From the IMG/VR virus record IMGVR_UViG_3300010149_000001, positions 1 to 64,000 of that record: a DNA stretch of 64,000 nucleotides; one strand, given 5' to 3'. Below the pieces are notes generated by a model, which saw only the letters and a list, made by a program, of their open reading frames with translations, was not told where the DNA came from and searched no databases. A program made the translations under genes and the position numbers. This document shows positions 25,480 through 33,713 of this stretch, in pieces (position 1 is the first letter of the stretch; each line of letters starts with the position of its first letter). The DNA comes from a virus.

Positions 25480-25593
25480 ATGACAAAGAAGCCCAATTAT
25501 CCCAGAGGAATCTGGCCGAATATCAAGCAAAACAAACGCAACCCACGAAGGAGTCCCAAGACGACTTTGACATTCAAGAAGGTGGTCAAGTGA
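25480..25593 (+). CDS. 37-residue basic peptide
   Basis: ATG 25480 lies 9 nt after the CobT-like stop with GAGGAATT before it; its TGA overlaps the next GTG start (GTGA). The sequence starts MTKKPNYPRGIWPNIKQNK and has about 12 Lys/Arg, so it may bind nucleic acid or the acidic CobT tract. Support is the coupling at both ends. Confidence 0.45.
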   Translation: MTKKPNYPRGIWPNIKQNKRNPRRSPKTTLTFKKVVK

Positions 25594-26891
25594 ACGAGAT
25601 TGCAGAACAGACTTCACCATCATACACGATGGTTGGTGAGCATATACCAGAGGTTCAAGCGTTATTCCTCACGCCGATGACAGGCAGAGGCGAGATGCCC
25701 AAAGGTCAGCATCCAGAGGTCAGAGCAAAGGCGAATCAATTCATTTACAACATGGATGCCTTCACCTATGATGGCGACAGAATCTGGGTTGACCAATGTG
25801 CAAATCCAGCGACTCCAGAATGGTTGCAGGGATTTGATTGGGAACATCATGCTTCCACTCCAAACGGCATCTCGTTTGAACAAGAGTTTGAAATCAATAG
25901 CCACATTGAATATCAATCATCAAATCACGAATATCTGTCATCTGCCAACAGTTTGGCTCTGCTCATGCTGGGCTGTTCTGAGATGGCTCTGAGGCAACAA
26001 CACATGGACAATGGCTATGACCCAGCCAGACATTGGTATTCGCTCTTAAACCCTGTTTGGCAGACCATATTCGACAAGGCTGAGTATGATGCCAGAGAAT
26101 GGACTTTTGGAACGGAGAGGACACTCAAACTGACGGTTGTTCAAGTGATGGGTTTTGATGATGACACCAACACCGTTTATGCTCGGATATTCCAGCCAGA
26201 TGGTGCATCTGACCAAGACGGTCTTTGTCGTGAAGGAATCGCTCAGAAAGCACTCCTATCATTCCCATTCAACAATGTGGATGGCGTTGAAAGAGGCGAC
26301 ATCATGATTGTCTGGACAGACCGATGGATAAGTGCAGACTCACGAGTCTTTGATGCTGTGAATCTCACCGACCATCCATCACCATCTCACATCTCTGCCA
26401 GAGCAAGAGATTGGTTGACTCACGATACTGACACCCCGATTGTCAACCTCTCCAATCCAGATGCAATCAAACCTCCACGATACTATGGAACAGGCATGGC
26501 TTTGGAGGTTGGAGACATCACGCCGACTCACATGATTCATACATCTCGCAACAACGCATTCGGATTCTGGATGGCGAGCAAATTGTATTCTGAACTCTGC
26601 CAATCTGGAGACATCACATCTGGCGATGTATCGGACTCGATACCCGATTTGTTCATCCCAGCATTCAGAGACAAACGAGGCCAGAAAGTCATTGACTTGG
26701 CGAGTCCATTCTTCCCACATTATCATGATGAAATCAGATGTTCAACATGCAACGGCAGAGTTCTAATCAAGGCCAGACCAGACAACAAACAGACCAAAGC
26801 AACCTGTCCACATTGTTCAACAAAGGACACGATTCTATTCCCACACCTTACACCAACCAACACGGTTAAAGCGGTGGGACACGACGAATGA
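25590..26891 (+). CDS. hypothetical protein with C-terminal zinc ribbon
   Basis: 433 residues from the overlapping GTG. The first 350 residues are a soluble mixed fold rich in Trp and His with no recognised motif. The C-terminus carries IRCSTCNGRVLIKARP and KATCPHCSTKDTI, a CxxC...CxxC zinc ribbon (about 383-415). It follows the CobT-like gene in the same operon and could be a client or adaptor of that system. Function unknown. Confidence 0.55.
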   Translation: MNEIAEQTSPSYTMVGEHIPEVQALFLTPMTGRGEMPKGQHPEVRAKANQFIYNMDAFTYDGDRIWVDQCANPATPEWLQGFDWEHHASTPNGISFEQEFEINSHIEYQSSNHEYLSSANSLALLMLGCSEMALRQQHMDNGYDPARHWYSLLNPVWQTIFDKAEYDAREWTFGTERTLKLTVVQVMGFDDDTNTVYARIFQPDGASDQDGLCREGIAQKALLSFPFNNVDGVERGDIMIVWTDRWISADSRVFDAVNLTDHPSPSHISARARDWLTHDTDTPIVNLSNPDAIKPPRYYGTGMALEVGDITPTHMIHTSRNNAFGFWMASKLYSELCQSGDITSGDVSDSIPDLFIPAFRDKRGQKVIDLASPFFPHYHDEIRCSTCNGRVLIKARPDNKQTKATCPHCSTKDTILFPHLTPTNTVKAVGHDE

Positions 26892-26904
26892 GATGTGATG
26901 AGAC

Positions 26905-27378
26905 ATGGCAAAAAGGATTCCAAAACAATTGAAGCGAGCAATACTGACCAATCTGGCGAAAGCCAACGGGGAGACCCTCAATTCTGCTCAATTAGCAGAG
27001 CGTGTCAATGCTGACCCAGAACTCCCAGAGAACTATCGAAAGACGGCCAAACAATTGAACTTCGTGATGAAGCAGATTGGTCAAGAGTTCGATGATGTGA
27101 ACCAAGTGATTCTGAGTCGCAACGGTGTCAGCCATCATGGAACTGCCAGATTCAGAATGGGCTTTCAAACCAACATGACATTGGCTGAGGCTGAGAACGC
27201 TGTGGGAGTCGTCAAGAAGCCCAAGAGCAACCTCAAGCAAATCACCGTCAATCTGCCAGAGGACTGTGTTGAATACATCAAAGCATGGCGAGCAAACGGC
27301 GTTGCCGCTGGTCGTGCTGTTGAAGCACTCATCAGAGCAGACATTGAAATCAATGGGTTGCCAGATAATGACGAATAG
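26905..27378 (+). CDS. DNA-binding-like protein (helical, RHH-like C-terminus)
   Basis: 157 residues; GTGAT lies 6-7 nt before ATG 26905. The N-terminus MAKRIPKQLKRAILTNLAKA is basic and helical, and NSAQLAERVNADPELPENYR looks like a helix-turn-helix. The C-terminal KQITVNLPEDCVEYIKAWRA has the strand-helix pattern of ribbon-helix-helix regulators. It precedes the methyltransferase and overlaps it by 11 nt; a regulator or specificity partner is plausible. Confidence 0.5.
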   Translation: MAKRIPKQLKRAILTNLAKANGETLNSAQLAERVNADPELPENYRKTAKQLNFVMKQIGQEFDDVNQVILSRNGVSHHGTARFRMGFQTNMTLAEAENAVGVVKKPKSNLKQITVNLPEDCVEYIKAWRANGVAAGRAVEALIRADIEINGLPDNDE

Positions 27379-28456
27379 AATCAGCGTCAATAAAGGCTCT
27401 TGGCTGGGCTTCTTTGACCCAGATGGTCTTGAGACCCACCAGAAGCGTTTGTTCGTCAATAAGAAGGTCTGGAGAGCGTTTAACGAGCAACAGATGATTC
27501 AGTATGAACAGGACTTGTTCAATCATTTCAGAAAGTATGGATTCCCACATTGGGACATGACCAAAGTTCAGAGGCAACGAGTCATCAAGAACATGCTCAA
27601 GTTCGACACTACTGAACTGCTGGTTGAGGACTCAATACTCAGACAGTTCATGCTTGGGTTGGATTATGCCAATTCATTCATGCCTCACATCTGGGACACC
27701 AAATGCAAGAACTACAAGACTCCAATGGAGTGCTTCAATGACGATGAAATGCTCAAGAAGGCCATCAAGAAGCGGCTCAAGTATGGAGACAACATGAGCG
27801 AGGCTGGGATGCGTAAAGCACTCTCTTGGACATCTGGAACTCATCGAGTATCGAACTTCAAACCGACGATTGCCAAATACATCTATGACAATTATTCTGG
27901 CGATGGCAAAGTTCTGGATTCTTCATCTGGATATGGAGGCAGATTGTTTGGGGCGGTTGCATCCAAGTCGGTCAAGTCCTATGTTGGAACTGACCCATGC
28001 GAAAAAACATTCAACGCTCTGGAGGACATGAAAGCCCACTTATTGAAGTCAATATCGAAAGACATCACTCTCCACCAGAAGCCGTTTGAGATTCTGGAAC
28101 TTGAAGAGAACTCATTCGACTTGTCATTCACCTCGCCACCATATTTTGACACAGAGGAATATGCCTATGATGAGAATCAATCGTTTGTCAAGTTCAACAC
28201 CAAAGCCAAGTGGCGGGATGGATTCTTGAAGCCGATGATTCAGAGGAACTATCGCTGGGTCAAAGAGGGTGGATATTTCATCATCAATGTAGCCAATGTC
28301 AAGACCTATCCAGACCTTGAGAATGATGTCGTTGCCCTATGCAAAGAGGCTGGGTTTGAGTATGTCAAGACCTATCAGATGACGCTCTCTGGATTGCTCA
28401 CAGGCAAGAAAAAGTTTGAACCGATATTCGTGTTTCAGAAGCCTCAATCCCATTGA
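27368..28456 (+). CDS. DNA methyltransferase (TSPPY class)
   Basis: 362 residues; ATG 27368 was chosen because it overlaps the upstream gene, avoiding a 34-residue extension. VLDSSSGYGGRLFGAV (about 183-198) is the AdoMet-binding motif I, with SSSG replacing the usual PxxG. SFTSPPYFDTEEYAY (about 254-268) is motif IV, SPPY, typical of N4-cytosine or beta-class N6-adenine enzymes. A final KEAGFEYVKTYQMTLSGLL resembles a motif X strand. No nuclease or S subunit is adjacent, so it is probably an orphan enzyme that protects viral DNA. The target is unknown, but its site must be present in the genome. Confidence 0.8.
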   Translation: MTNRISVNKGSWLGFFDPDGLETHQKRLFVNKKVWRAFNEQQMIQYEQDLFNHFRKYGFPHWDMTKVQRQRVIKNMLKFDTTELLVEDSILRQFMLGLDYANSFMPHIWDTKCKNYKTPMECFNDDEMLKKAIKKRLKYGDNMSEAGMRKALSWTSGTHRVSNFKPTIAKYIYDNYSGDGKVLDSSSGYGGRLFGAVASKSVKSYVGTDPCEKTFNALEDMKAHLLKSISKDITLHQKPFEILELEENSFDLSFTSPPYFDTEEYAYDENQSFVKFNTKAKWRDGFLKPMIQRNYRWVKEGGYFIINVANVKTYPDLENDVVALCKEAGFEYVKTYQMTLSGLLTGKKKFEPIFVFQKPQSH

Positions 28457-28557
28457 TGTGGATTCCACTTGGGCTTTGGTTGGTTGCGCTTTCGCCACCA
28501 TCTTATGACATATTTGCCGACCAGAAGCCACCAGAGAATCTCAGCGATGACCAATAA
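28456..28557 (+). CDS. 33-residue hydrophobic leader-like peptide
   Basis: ATG 28456 overlaps the methyltransferase stop (TGATG) and TAA ends at 28557. The product starts MWIPLGLWLVALSPPSYDIF, a hydrophobic segment of about 12 residues followed by an acidic tail. It could be a small membrane peptide. Support comes only from the start-stop overlap. Confidence 0.35.
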   Translation: MWIPLGLWLVALSPPSYDIFADQKPPENLSDDQ

Positions 28558-28562
28558 GGTCA

Positions 28563-28895
28563 ATGAGAATCCCGTCAATCCAAACATATTATTCTCATCT
28601 GAAAAGGCGGGTATTCAATCTGGTGAACAAGTGGGTATTGAAGCATCTGGTGAAACGCATCTGGTTCAATCCAGAGTTCAAGACCGTCGCAGTATGCGTA
28701 TTGAGACCAATACCGAATCCGAATGACATGTCTCAAAATCCCACATCTGGAAACAAGAACAAAACGAGTCAGATTGCAGAAGCATTGATATACCCCCACC
28801 ACTACGGCAAGACATGGACAACCGAACCCCATCCCAGAAAAAGACCGCCGCACGAAAGCACCACCTCGCAGGTTTGTATCACAACGCATTCTTGA
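28563..28895 (+). CDS. basic hypothetical protein overlapping the next gene
   Basis: Up to 110 residues from ATG 28563. Residues 12-50 (LKRRVFNLVNKWVLKHLVKR; IWFNPEFKTVAVCV) look like genuine basic helical protein. The tail runs through the promoter and first 80 nt of the next gene and looks less protein-like. An alternative frame from 28547 gives 59 residues. Which frame is used is unclear. Confidence 0.3.
   Translation: MRIPSIQTYYSHLKRRVFNLVNKWVLKHLVKRIWFNPEFKTVAVCVLRPIPNPNDMSQNPTSGNKNKTSQIAEALIYPHHYGKTWTTEPHPRKRPPHESTTSQVCITTHS
28785..28794 (+). promoter_or_regulatory. TATA box for the 28814 gene
   Basis: TTGATATACC preceded by GAAGCA; 29 nt to ATG 28814. Confidence 0.6.
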
Positions 28896-29176
28896 CGACC
28901 AGCCAACCCGTATTGGGCGTTGACATTGACGCTCATGATGCAAACAAACTTGTTCGCAACGGCTGGGCTATGATTCATGTGTTTGGAACAAAAGTCGTGC
29001 TTGGACAAACCAAGACAGGCTCAAAGAACTACGACAGCAATTGCACTCTCAGAGTCAACGGCTACATCTCACAGATTGCTCGCTACTCCAAAGACCCAAG
29101 CACTCGTGTTGACATGTCCTCTCTGATGAACATGGCTTCACTACTCTCCAGCCACTACTTGACTCGCTGGTATTGA
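28814..29176 (+). CDS. hypothetical protein, highly expressed codon class
   Basis: 120 residues, MDNRTPSQKKTAARKHHLAG at the start. The N-terminus is basic, then a beta-rich core (WAMIHVFGTKVVLGQTKTGS). No cysteine pair or catalytic motif is seen. Codon choice (AAC, GAC, CGC, CTC) is like the capsid gene. Function unknown. Confidence 0.55.
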   Translation: MDNRTPSQKKTAARKHHLAGLYHNAFLTTSQPVLGVDIDAHDANKLVRNGWAMIHVFGTKVVLGQTKTGSKNYDSNCTLRVNGYISQIARYSKDPSTRVDMSSLMNMASLLSSHYLTRWY

Positions 29177-29203
29177 AGCCCACCATCTGGCAATCCCCGC
29201 CCT

Positions 29204-29213
29204 TTGATAAGGG
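29204..29213 (+). promoter_or_regulatory. TATA box for the 29235 gene
   Basis: TTGATAAGGG then TGGG; 31 nt to ATG 29235. Confidence 0.65.
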
Positions 29214-29234
29214 TGGGATGCCCCCTCTGGGGCT

Positions 29235-29432
29235 ATGACAAGAATGTTCAGAGTCCGTGTGGACATGGGTGCAGACGGCTGTATAGATTTGACGAGCGAA
29301 GGCAACATTGGCGAGGCTCTCAGAGCCGCTTATGATGAATGCAAGAAGCGCAAGGCCAACCCGATTGCTATCAATGTTCAACAGGTGGTTGAGCAGGGAA
29401 AATGGACAGCCGTGATTCCCTCACGCTCGTGA
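29235..29432 (+). CDS. 65-residue hypothetical protein
   Basis: Start set by the promoter. MFRVRVDMGADGCIDLTSEG followed by an amphipathic helix (ALRAAYDECKKRKANP) and a last strand gives a compact alpha/beta mini-domain. The end overlaps the next gene by 31 nt. No family recognised. Confidence 0.5.
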   Translation: MTRMFRVRVDMGADGCIDLTSEGNIGEALRAAYDECKKRKANPIAINVQQVVEQGKWTAVIPSRS

Positions 29433-29662
29433 GTGTGGGTCAAAGCGGCAATACAGGCAGAATGCACATCATGGCTGGTGTCAGCCCTAAGACGCTCTGT
29501 GGGCGTTCCACAGACAATGCAATCGTGCATGACGGCGAGTGGGTTGATGAAGTCCTATCTCTGATTCAGAACCAGACCAACGGAGGCGTTGGAACATCGG
29601 TCTGCGCCAGATGCAGAGCCAAACTCAATCCATCAGAAACTGTGAATACCCCCAACGCATAG
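29402..29662 (+). CDS. small zinc-binding protein
   Basis: 86 residues from ATG 29402; an in-frame ATG at 29462 would give 66. SPKTLCGRS and GTSVCARCRAKL (about 60-72) form the C...CxxC pattern of a common small phage protein type (LCGR...VTCKRCLR). Role unknown. Confidence 0.5.
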   Translation: MDSRDSLTLVSVGQSGNTGRMHIMAGVSPKTLCGRSTDNAIVHDGEWVDEVLSLIQNQTNGGVGTSVCARCRAKLNPSETVNTPNA

Positions 29663-29672
29663 TGGGATTATC

Positions 29673-30053
29673 ATGGGGGATGAAATCGAGATTCAAGTGC
29701 CTGTTCTTTATTGGATAGTCGCTGGCAAAAAAGGGATGGAATTATGGGGCTATGAAAGGGAGAGCGACCAGAAGGATTGGTCTCCAAGCAAGAAGCCAGA
29801 TGTGAAGGTGAAAATCCATCCACTCCATTGGGACTTTGAGATTAACCAACACGATGGCTCTGGCAGGGTCAGAATCGGTGCTGGATGCCAATACAATCCA
29901 CTCCAGATGATTGAGGCCATGTGGATTCATCTGGCTGAAAAAGACCCAGCAGATGTCGTCGTTGAGATTGATATTGACTTTGCCAATGCAGAGATTGAAT
30001 GGAACAAAAGCGACACTCCATTTGGAGAGAACTTCTCATCAGATTGGGAGTGA
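29673..30053 (+). CDS. acidic hypothetical protein
   Basis: 126 residues; a weak TGTGAATACC box lies about 31 nt upstream. It is beta-rich at the start (EIQVPVLYWIVAGKKGMELW), then MIEAMWIHLAEKDP, an amphipathic helix. The overall plan (strands, YNPLQMIEAM helix, acidic strand) resembles that of the next gene, so the two may be diverged duplicates. The stop lies in the coupling motif GAGTGATTGAGATG. Confidence 0.5.
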   Translation: MGDEIEIQVPVLYWIVAGKKGMELWGYERESDQKDWSPSKKPDVKVKIHPLHWDFEINQHDGSGRVRIGAGCQYNPLQMIEAMWIHLAEKDPADVVVEIDIDFANAEIEWNKSDTPFGENFSSDWE

Positions 30054-30058
30054 TTGAG

Positions 30059-30346
30059 ATGATTGTCTGGGTCAACAAAACCGAATCTGGTCAAACAGAA
30101 TTGAAGGGCTACAACAAGTCAATGCAGGTGATAACCAGCATGGTTGAGTCTGGCGATGATTGGACAATCACCAGCAGGTCTGGTGAGCAATATCAGATGA
30201 AAGGCGCAGGTTGTCCAGACCCAATCGAGTTCATATTCAAACTAATATCTCCACGCAAGAAAATGGAGATTGACGATTCAGTTCCTTATCTCCGATTCCA
30301 GAGCAACACCACAGGTGAACTCTGGGAGGTCTGGGGAGTCCGATGA
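30059..30346 (+). CDS. hypothetical protein coupled to the previous gene
   Basis: 95 residues from ATG 30059. IVWVNKTESGQTELKGYNKS is followed by a beta-rich core and DPIEFIFKLISPRKK, a helix at the place where the neighbour has YNPLQMIEAMW. The GTGAT containing the previous stop is the ribosome-binding site. Function unknown. Confidence 0.5.
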   Translation: MIVWVNKTESGQTELKGYNKSMQVITSMVESGDDWTITSRSGEQYQMKGAGCPDPIEFIFKLISPRKKMEIDDSVPYLRFQSNTTGELWEVWGVR

Positions 30347-30362
30347 CCCAGCGCAGACAGCA

Positions 30363-30422
30363 TTGAAGTATATCAATGTATATGTTCCATCAATGTTTAT
30401 GTTCCTTAATTGACTTAAACCT
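30363..30422 (+). promoter_or_regulatory. fibre-gene promoter with two inverted copies of the 19-bp element
   Basis: ATATCAATGTATATGTTCC (30370-30388) and CCATCAATGTTTATGTTCC (30387-30405) are tandem reverse-orientation copies of the shared element. CATTGA(30361)...TCAATG also forms an inverted repeat. The TATA-like ACTTAAACCT (30413-30422) is 30 nt before ATG 30443. Confidence 0.55.
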
Positions 30423-30442
30423 CAAAGCACCCCATAATCGGC

Positions 30443-33184
30443 ATGGGCAAGCGTGAGGATGACATCAAAGCATACATCAAAACCAATTTTCCAGAGTCTG
30501 CCAACAAGATTCGCCAGAGCATGAACTTTGCTCAATTGACCAGATTGGTGCAAGACTTGTCTGGCGGTATTCCAAAAGTTCTGGGCGATGTTCCAGATGA
30601 ATTGAAGGACACTCGGATATTCGGCTCAATACAACCAACAACGATAACGACGACAACCACGACTTCTTCTGATTCTGGTTCTGGTTCTGATTTGACAATC
30701 GGGACAGTTTCAACAACAGCGGCTGGTGGACAAGCGGCGGCATCAATCACAGACAACAAACTGAATCTGGTTCTGCCCAGAGGTTCAGCGGGTTCAACAG
30801 GTTCAGCAGGTGCTGATGGAACATCGGCCACAGTCGCTATTGGGACAACCTCGACGCTGGCGGCGGGTGCATCTGCGACGGTTGCCAACACAGGGTCAGC
30901 ATCAGCGTCTGTGCTTGACTTTGGCATTCCACAGGGCGCACAGGGCATTCAAGGGATTCAAGGAATACAGGGCATTCAAGGAACGGCAGGGACAGATGGA
31001 ACTGATGGAACTGATGGGACAGACGGCACAGATGGGACAGACGGTTCAGCGGCAACAATCGCTGTCGGCTCAGTCTCCACAGGGGCGGCAGGGACACCAG
31101 CGACGGTGGCAAATGTTGGAACATCATCAGCGGCAGTTCTGAACTTTGGAATCCCTCAAGGGGCGCAGGGGATTCAAGGCATTCAAGGGATTCAAGGCAA
31201 CGATGGTGCTGACGGCACAGACGGCACAGACGGGACTGATGGGACAAACGGGACTAATGGTCAAGGAGTGCCAACAGGCGGGTCAGCAGGGCAGGTTCTG
31301 AGCAAAATAGATGGGACAGACTACAACACTCAATGGTCAGCGGCAGGTGCTGGCTACACAGATGCAGAAGCGGTTGCGGCGGTTGAAGCAGAACCGACTC
31401 TGGTTCTGACAGGTGAGACATCACTTGGTCAAGTTCCAGAGGACTTGGTGGCAGTTCCAACGACATTCACCAGCGGGTCGAATCAAGTTTCAGTTCCAGA
31501 CGGTTCATTCTTCAATCTGGGCGATAAAATCTCCACGACTGTTGACCCGATTGTTGATTCTGGCGGGTCAGCGGCACAGCCAAACAAGGGCATTATCATA
31601 ACAGCAATCAGCGGCAACACTCTGACAATCAGCAAGACAATCGGGACATCAATAACCACCAACACAGTATTCAAGCGGCCAAGAGGTGTGCCATCAATTC
31701 TGCCAGAAGCACCGTATCTGTATTCAAATCCAACGAACTCAGCAGAGGTGCAATTGAGTGCTGACAGGGCTGGTGGGAATGATGCAATTCTGAGAATAAA
31801 CACGGAGTCTGGTTATCTGAGACTTGGCGCACAGAACGGTTCATTCTGCCACTTCTATACAGACAGGGCATACTTCTATTTCAACAGGCCAATACAAATG
31901 GATGGTGGGGCGTTTTACGCATACAACGATGACCTTGAAATCAAGACTGATGACTCTGGTGCTGACCAGCCCACGAGGATATTCATTGACGCACAGGTTG
32001 ACCCTTGCAGGGTCGGCATTGGGAATGGATTCACAGCATCATCGTTGCCAACAAACACACTCCATGTCAAGACAAGTCAATACCAAGCGGGTGGGGGTTC
32101 TTCTGGAACTTATGACAACATTGGAGATGGTGCTTATGCGGCCAGATTCCAGACAAACAATGGGAATGTTGGAATCTCAAAGTATGGTGGAATCCATCTG
32201 GACAATGACAACACAGCCCCTCTTGATGGCGCAGATTGGTCAACCCAGAGATGGCAGATTGGTCAGCGAGATGGAGAACAATTGGACATCTCGTTTGGAA
32301 CTCCACTCGACACGAATGTTGCGGCTTCTGACACCAAACTGAGACTCAAAACAGACGGCAAGGTTGGGATTCTGAAAGGGGCGACTGACCCAGCCCAAGC
32401 ACTTGATGTGAATGGGACAATCCGTCAGTCAAATGCCACCAATGCCATCATCCATGCAAATGCGAATGGCGACTTGGGCGCATTGACTGTTGGGTCTGGA
32501 TTGTCATTATCTGGTTCAACCCTCACAGCCACAGGTGGTGGAGGTGGCGGTGGCTCTGGAGACTTCATTGGCTTGACAGACACTCCAGCATCATATTCTG
32601 GAATGGCTGGCAGAGTTCCAGCCGTGAACTTCACGGAGGATGCTTTGCAGTTTGTTGACATTTATGGTGCGCTGGGAATGTTCATCGGTGATGCCAACGG
32701 ACAGGTCGGCAACAGCAACAAAACAAAACTGATATTCGATGCCTCTTTTTCTGTTGCAGATGTATCATCCAACACAGCGGTTGTCAGCGTTGCTGGAGGC
32801 GGTGGCGGAGGCGGTGGAGGCGGTCAATTGAAACCCCCAACATCTGGGACAATCATAGGTGGCGGGACAATTCCAGCAGGGATGAATCGTGCCATTCTGA
32901 TTGACGGTGGCGACTTTGAAAATCCAATCACTTTGACTCCACCAACCACGACAACCCACGACTTGACAATCACCATGTATTCAAATGACAGGGCGATTAT
33001 AGACGCTGGGAATGATATGTTCTCCTATATGGATGAAGAGACAGGAGAATCAGAGACTCAAGCAATTCAGATATTCAGCGGAAAGTCAGTTCAATGCACA
33101 TACATGACTGACCCATTGGGTGATGGTGTAAATCGCTGGTTCATCATTGGCAACATTAACAGGGCTTTCAGATTCTTGCTCTGA
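30443..33184 (+). CDS. collagen-like tail fibre protein
   Basis: 913 residues. After a helical N-terminus (about 1-55) come three related modules ending in collagen-like tracts: LPRGSAGSTGSAGADG, then two copies beginning ATxAxGxxST and ending FGIPQGAQGIQGIQG followed by TDG/NDG triplets. A long beta-rich domain (about 330-690) follows, with TNTLHVKTSQ and DPAQALDVNGTIRQS typical of fibre knobs and pre-chaperone regions. Two poly-Gly linkers lead to a C-terminal domain ending GDGVNRWFIIGNINRAF. This is a receptor-binding or virion surface fibre. Its DNA repeats favour recombination. It lies outside the main tail block. Confidence 0.8.
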   Translation: MGKREDDIKAYIKTNFPESANKIRQSMNFAQLTRLVQDLSGGIPKVLGDVPDELKDTRIFGSIQPTTITTTTTTSSDSGSGSDLTIGTVSTTAAGGQAAASITDNKLNLVLPRGSAGSTGSAGADGTSATVAIGTTSTLAAGASATVANTGSASASVLDFGIPQGAQGIQGIQGIQGIQGTAGTDGTDGTDGTDGTDGTDGSAATIAVGSVSTGAAGTPATVANVGTSSAAVLNFGIPQGAQGIQGIQGIQGNDGADGTDGTDGTDGTNGTNGQGVPTGGSAGQVLSKIDGTDYNTQWSAAGAGYTDAEAVAAVEAEPTLVLTGETSLGQVPEDLVAVPTTFTSGSNQVSVPDGSFFNLGDKISTTVDPIVDSGGSAAQPNKGIIITAISGNTLTISKTIGTSITTNTVFKRPRGVPSILPEAPYLYSNPTNSAEVQLSADRAGGNDAILRINTESGYLRLGAQNGSFCHFYTDRAYFYFNRPIQMDGGAFYAYNDDLEIKTDDSGADQPTRIFIDAQVDPCRVGIGNGFTASSLPTNTLHVKTSQYQAGGGSSGTYDNIGDGAYAARFQTNNGNVGISKYGGIHLDNDNTAPLDGADWSTQRWQIGQRDGEQLDISFGTPLDTNVAASDTKLRLKTDGKVGILKGATDPAQALDVNGTIRQSNATNAIIHANANGDLGALTVGSGLSLSGSTLTATGGGGGGGSGDFIGLTDTPASYSGMAGRVPAVNFTEDALQFVDIYGALGMFIGDANGQVGNSNKTKLIFDASFSVADVSSNTAVVSVAGGGGGGGGGGQLKPPTSGTIIGGGTIPAGMNRAILIDGGDFENPITLTPPTTTTHDLTITMYSNDRAIIDAGNDMFSYMDEETGESETQAIQIFSGKSVQCTYMTDPLGDGVNRWFIIGNINRAFRFLL

Positions 33185-33202
33185 TATTGAGTTCAATAAA
33201 GG

Positions 33203-33212
33203 TTCAAATAAG
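33203..33212 (+). promoter_or_regulatory. TATA box for the 33235 gene
   Basis: TTCAAATAAG then TGTGG; 32 nt to ATG 33235, which is preferred to a TTG at 33187. Confidence 0.5.
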
Positions 33213-33234
33213 TGTGGCTGTGGTTTCAAAATCC

Positions 33235-33417
33235 ATGACGACTCACGACCCTCCAGATGAGAATACCGAATATCATCCAGATACAGGAATCCGTCTGTGT
33301 AAGGTGTGCAGGTTGGAGATAACTCTGATGAACTCCAGAATGCTTTATGCCAAAGTCTGCGGCAATTGCTATCTGAAACATAAGGCAGATGAAAGAAAGC
33401 GAAAAGGACTCAAATAG
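33235..33417 (+). CDS. 60-residue zinc-finger protein
   Basis: RLCKVCRLEI (about 21-30) and KVCGNCYLKHKADE (about 41-54) give a CxxC...CxxC zinc site, followed by a basic C-terminal helix. Such small Zn proteins are often DNA- or RNA-binding regulators. Its end carries the TATA box of the next gene. Confidence 0.6.
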   Translation: MTTHDPPDENTEYHPDTGIRLCKVCRLEITLMNSRMLYAKVCGNCYLKHKADERKRKGLK

Positions 33418-33419
33418 GT
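33410..33419 (+). promoter_or_regulatory. TATA box for the 33440 gene
   Basis: TCAAATAGGT then GG; 30 nt to ATG 33440. Confidence 0.6.
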
Positions 33420-33439
33420 GGAACTGTCGCAGAGCAAAT

Positions 33440-33682
33440 ATGGCAGAGATGCACGAATCAGAGACCTTCGCATACAATCGCTCATGGGATGAGATTGAAC
33501 AGATGCTGGACAAGGCAGAAGCCAAACTACACATTCACGAGATGGGAGTCCAGAAGCATAAGCATCGAATGAAGTCGAGAGAGTTCATGTATCACGCAAG
33601 GAACTTCAAGGCGTTGCAGGGCGTTGTCAAGACTCTCCGCTGGACTCTGGGTGCAAGAGGCGTGGACAATCCACTTTCATGA
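33440..33682 (+). CDS. 80-residue helical protein
   Basis: MAEMHESETFAYNRSWDEIE then a basic, His-rich helical body (HKHRMKSREFMYHARNFKAL). No motif is recognised. The start is fixed by a promoter inside the upstream gene end. Confidence 0.5.
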   Translation: MAEMHESETFAYNRSWDEIEQMLDKAEAKLHIHEMGVQKHKHRMKSREFMYHARNFKALQGVVKTLRWTLGARGVDNPLS

Positions 33683-33683
33683 C

Positions 33684-33693
33684 TTCAAATAGG
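33684..33693 (+). promoter_or_regulatory. TATA box for the 33714 operon
   Basis: TTCAAATAGG then TGGG; 30 nt to ATG 33714. Confidence 0.6.
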
Positions 33694-33713
33694 TGGGCGT
33701 TGACTGTCCTTCT

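Noticed and set aside
26861-26905. GGTTAAAGCGGTGGG as promoter of the 26905 gene
   Set aside because: The box is about 41 nt from the ATG, outside the usual spacing, and a GTGAT ribosome-binding site explains the start. The same doubt applies to CGTTAAAACC before 59919.
30940-31260. Tandem repeats that could be taken for a CRISPR array
   Set aside because: They are in-frame collagen-like GIQ and TDG codon repeats of the fibre gene without spacers.
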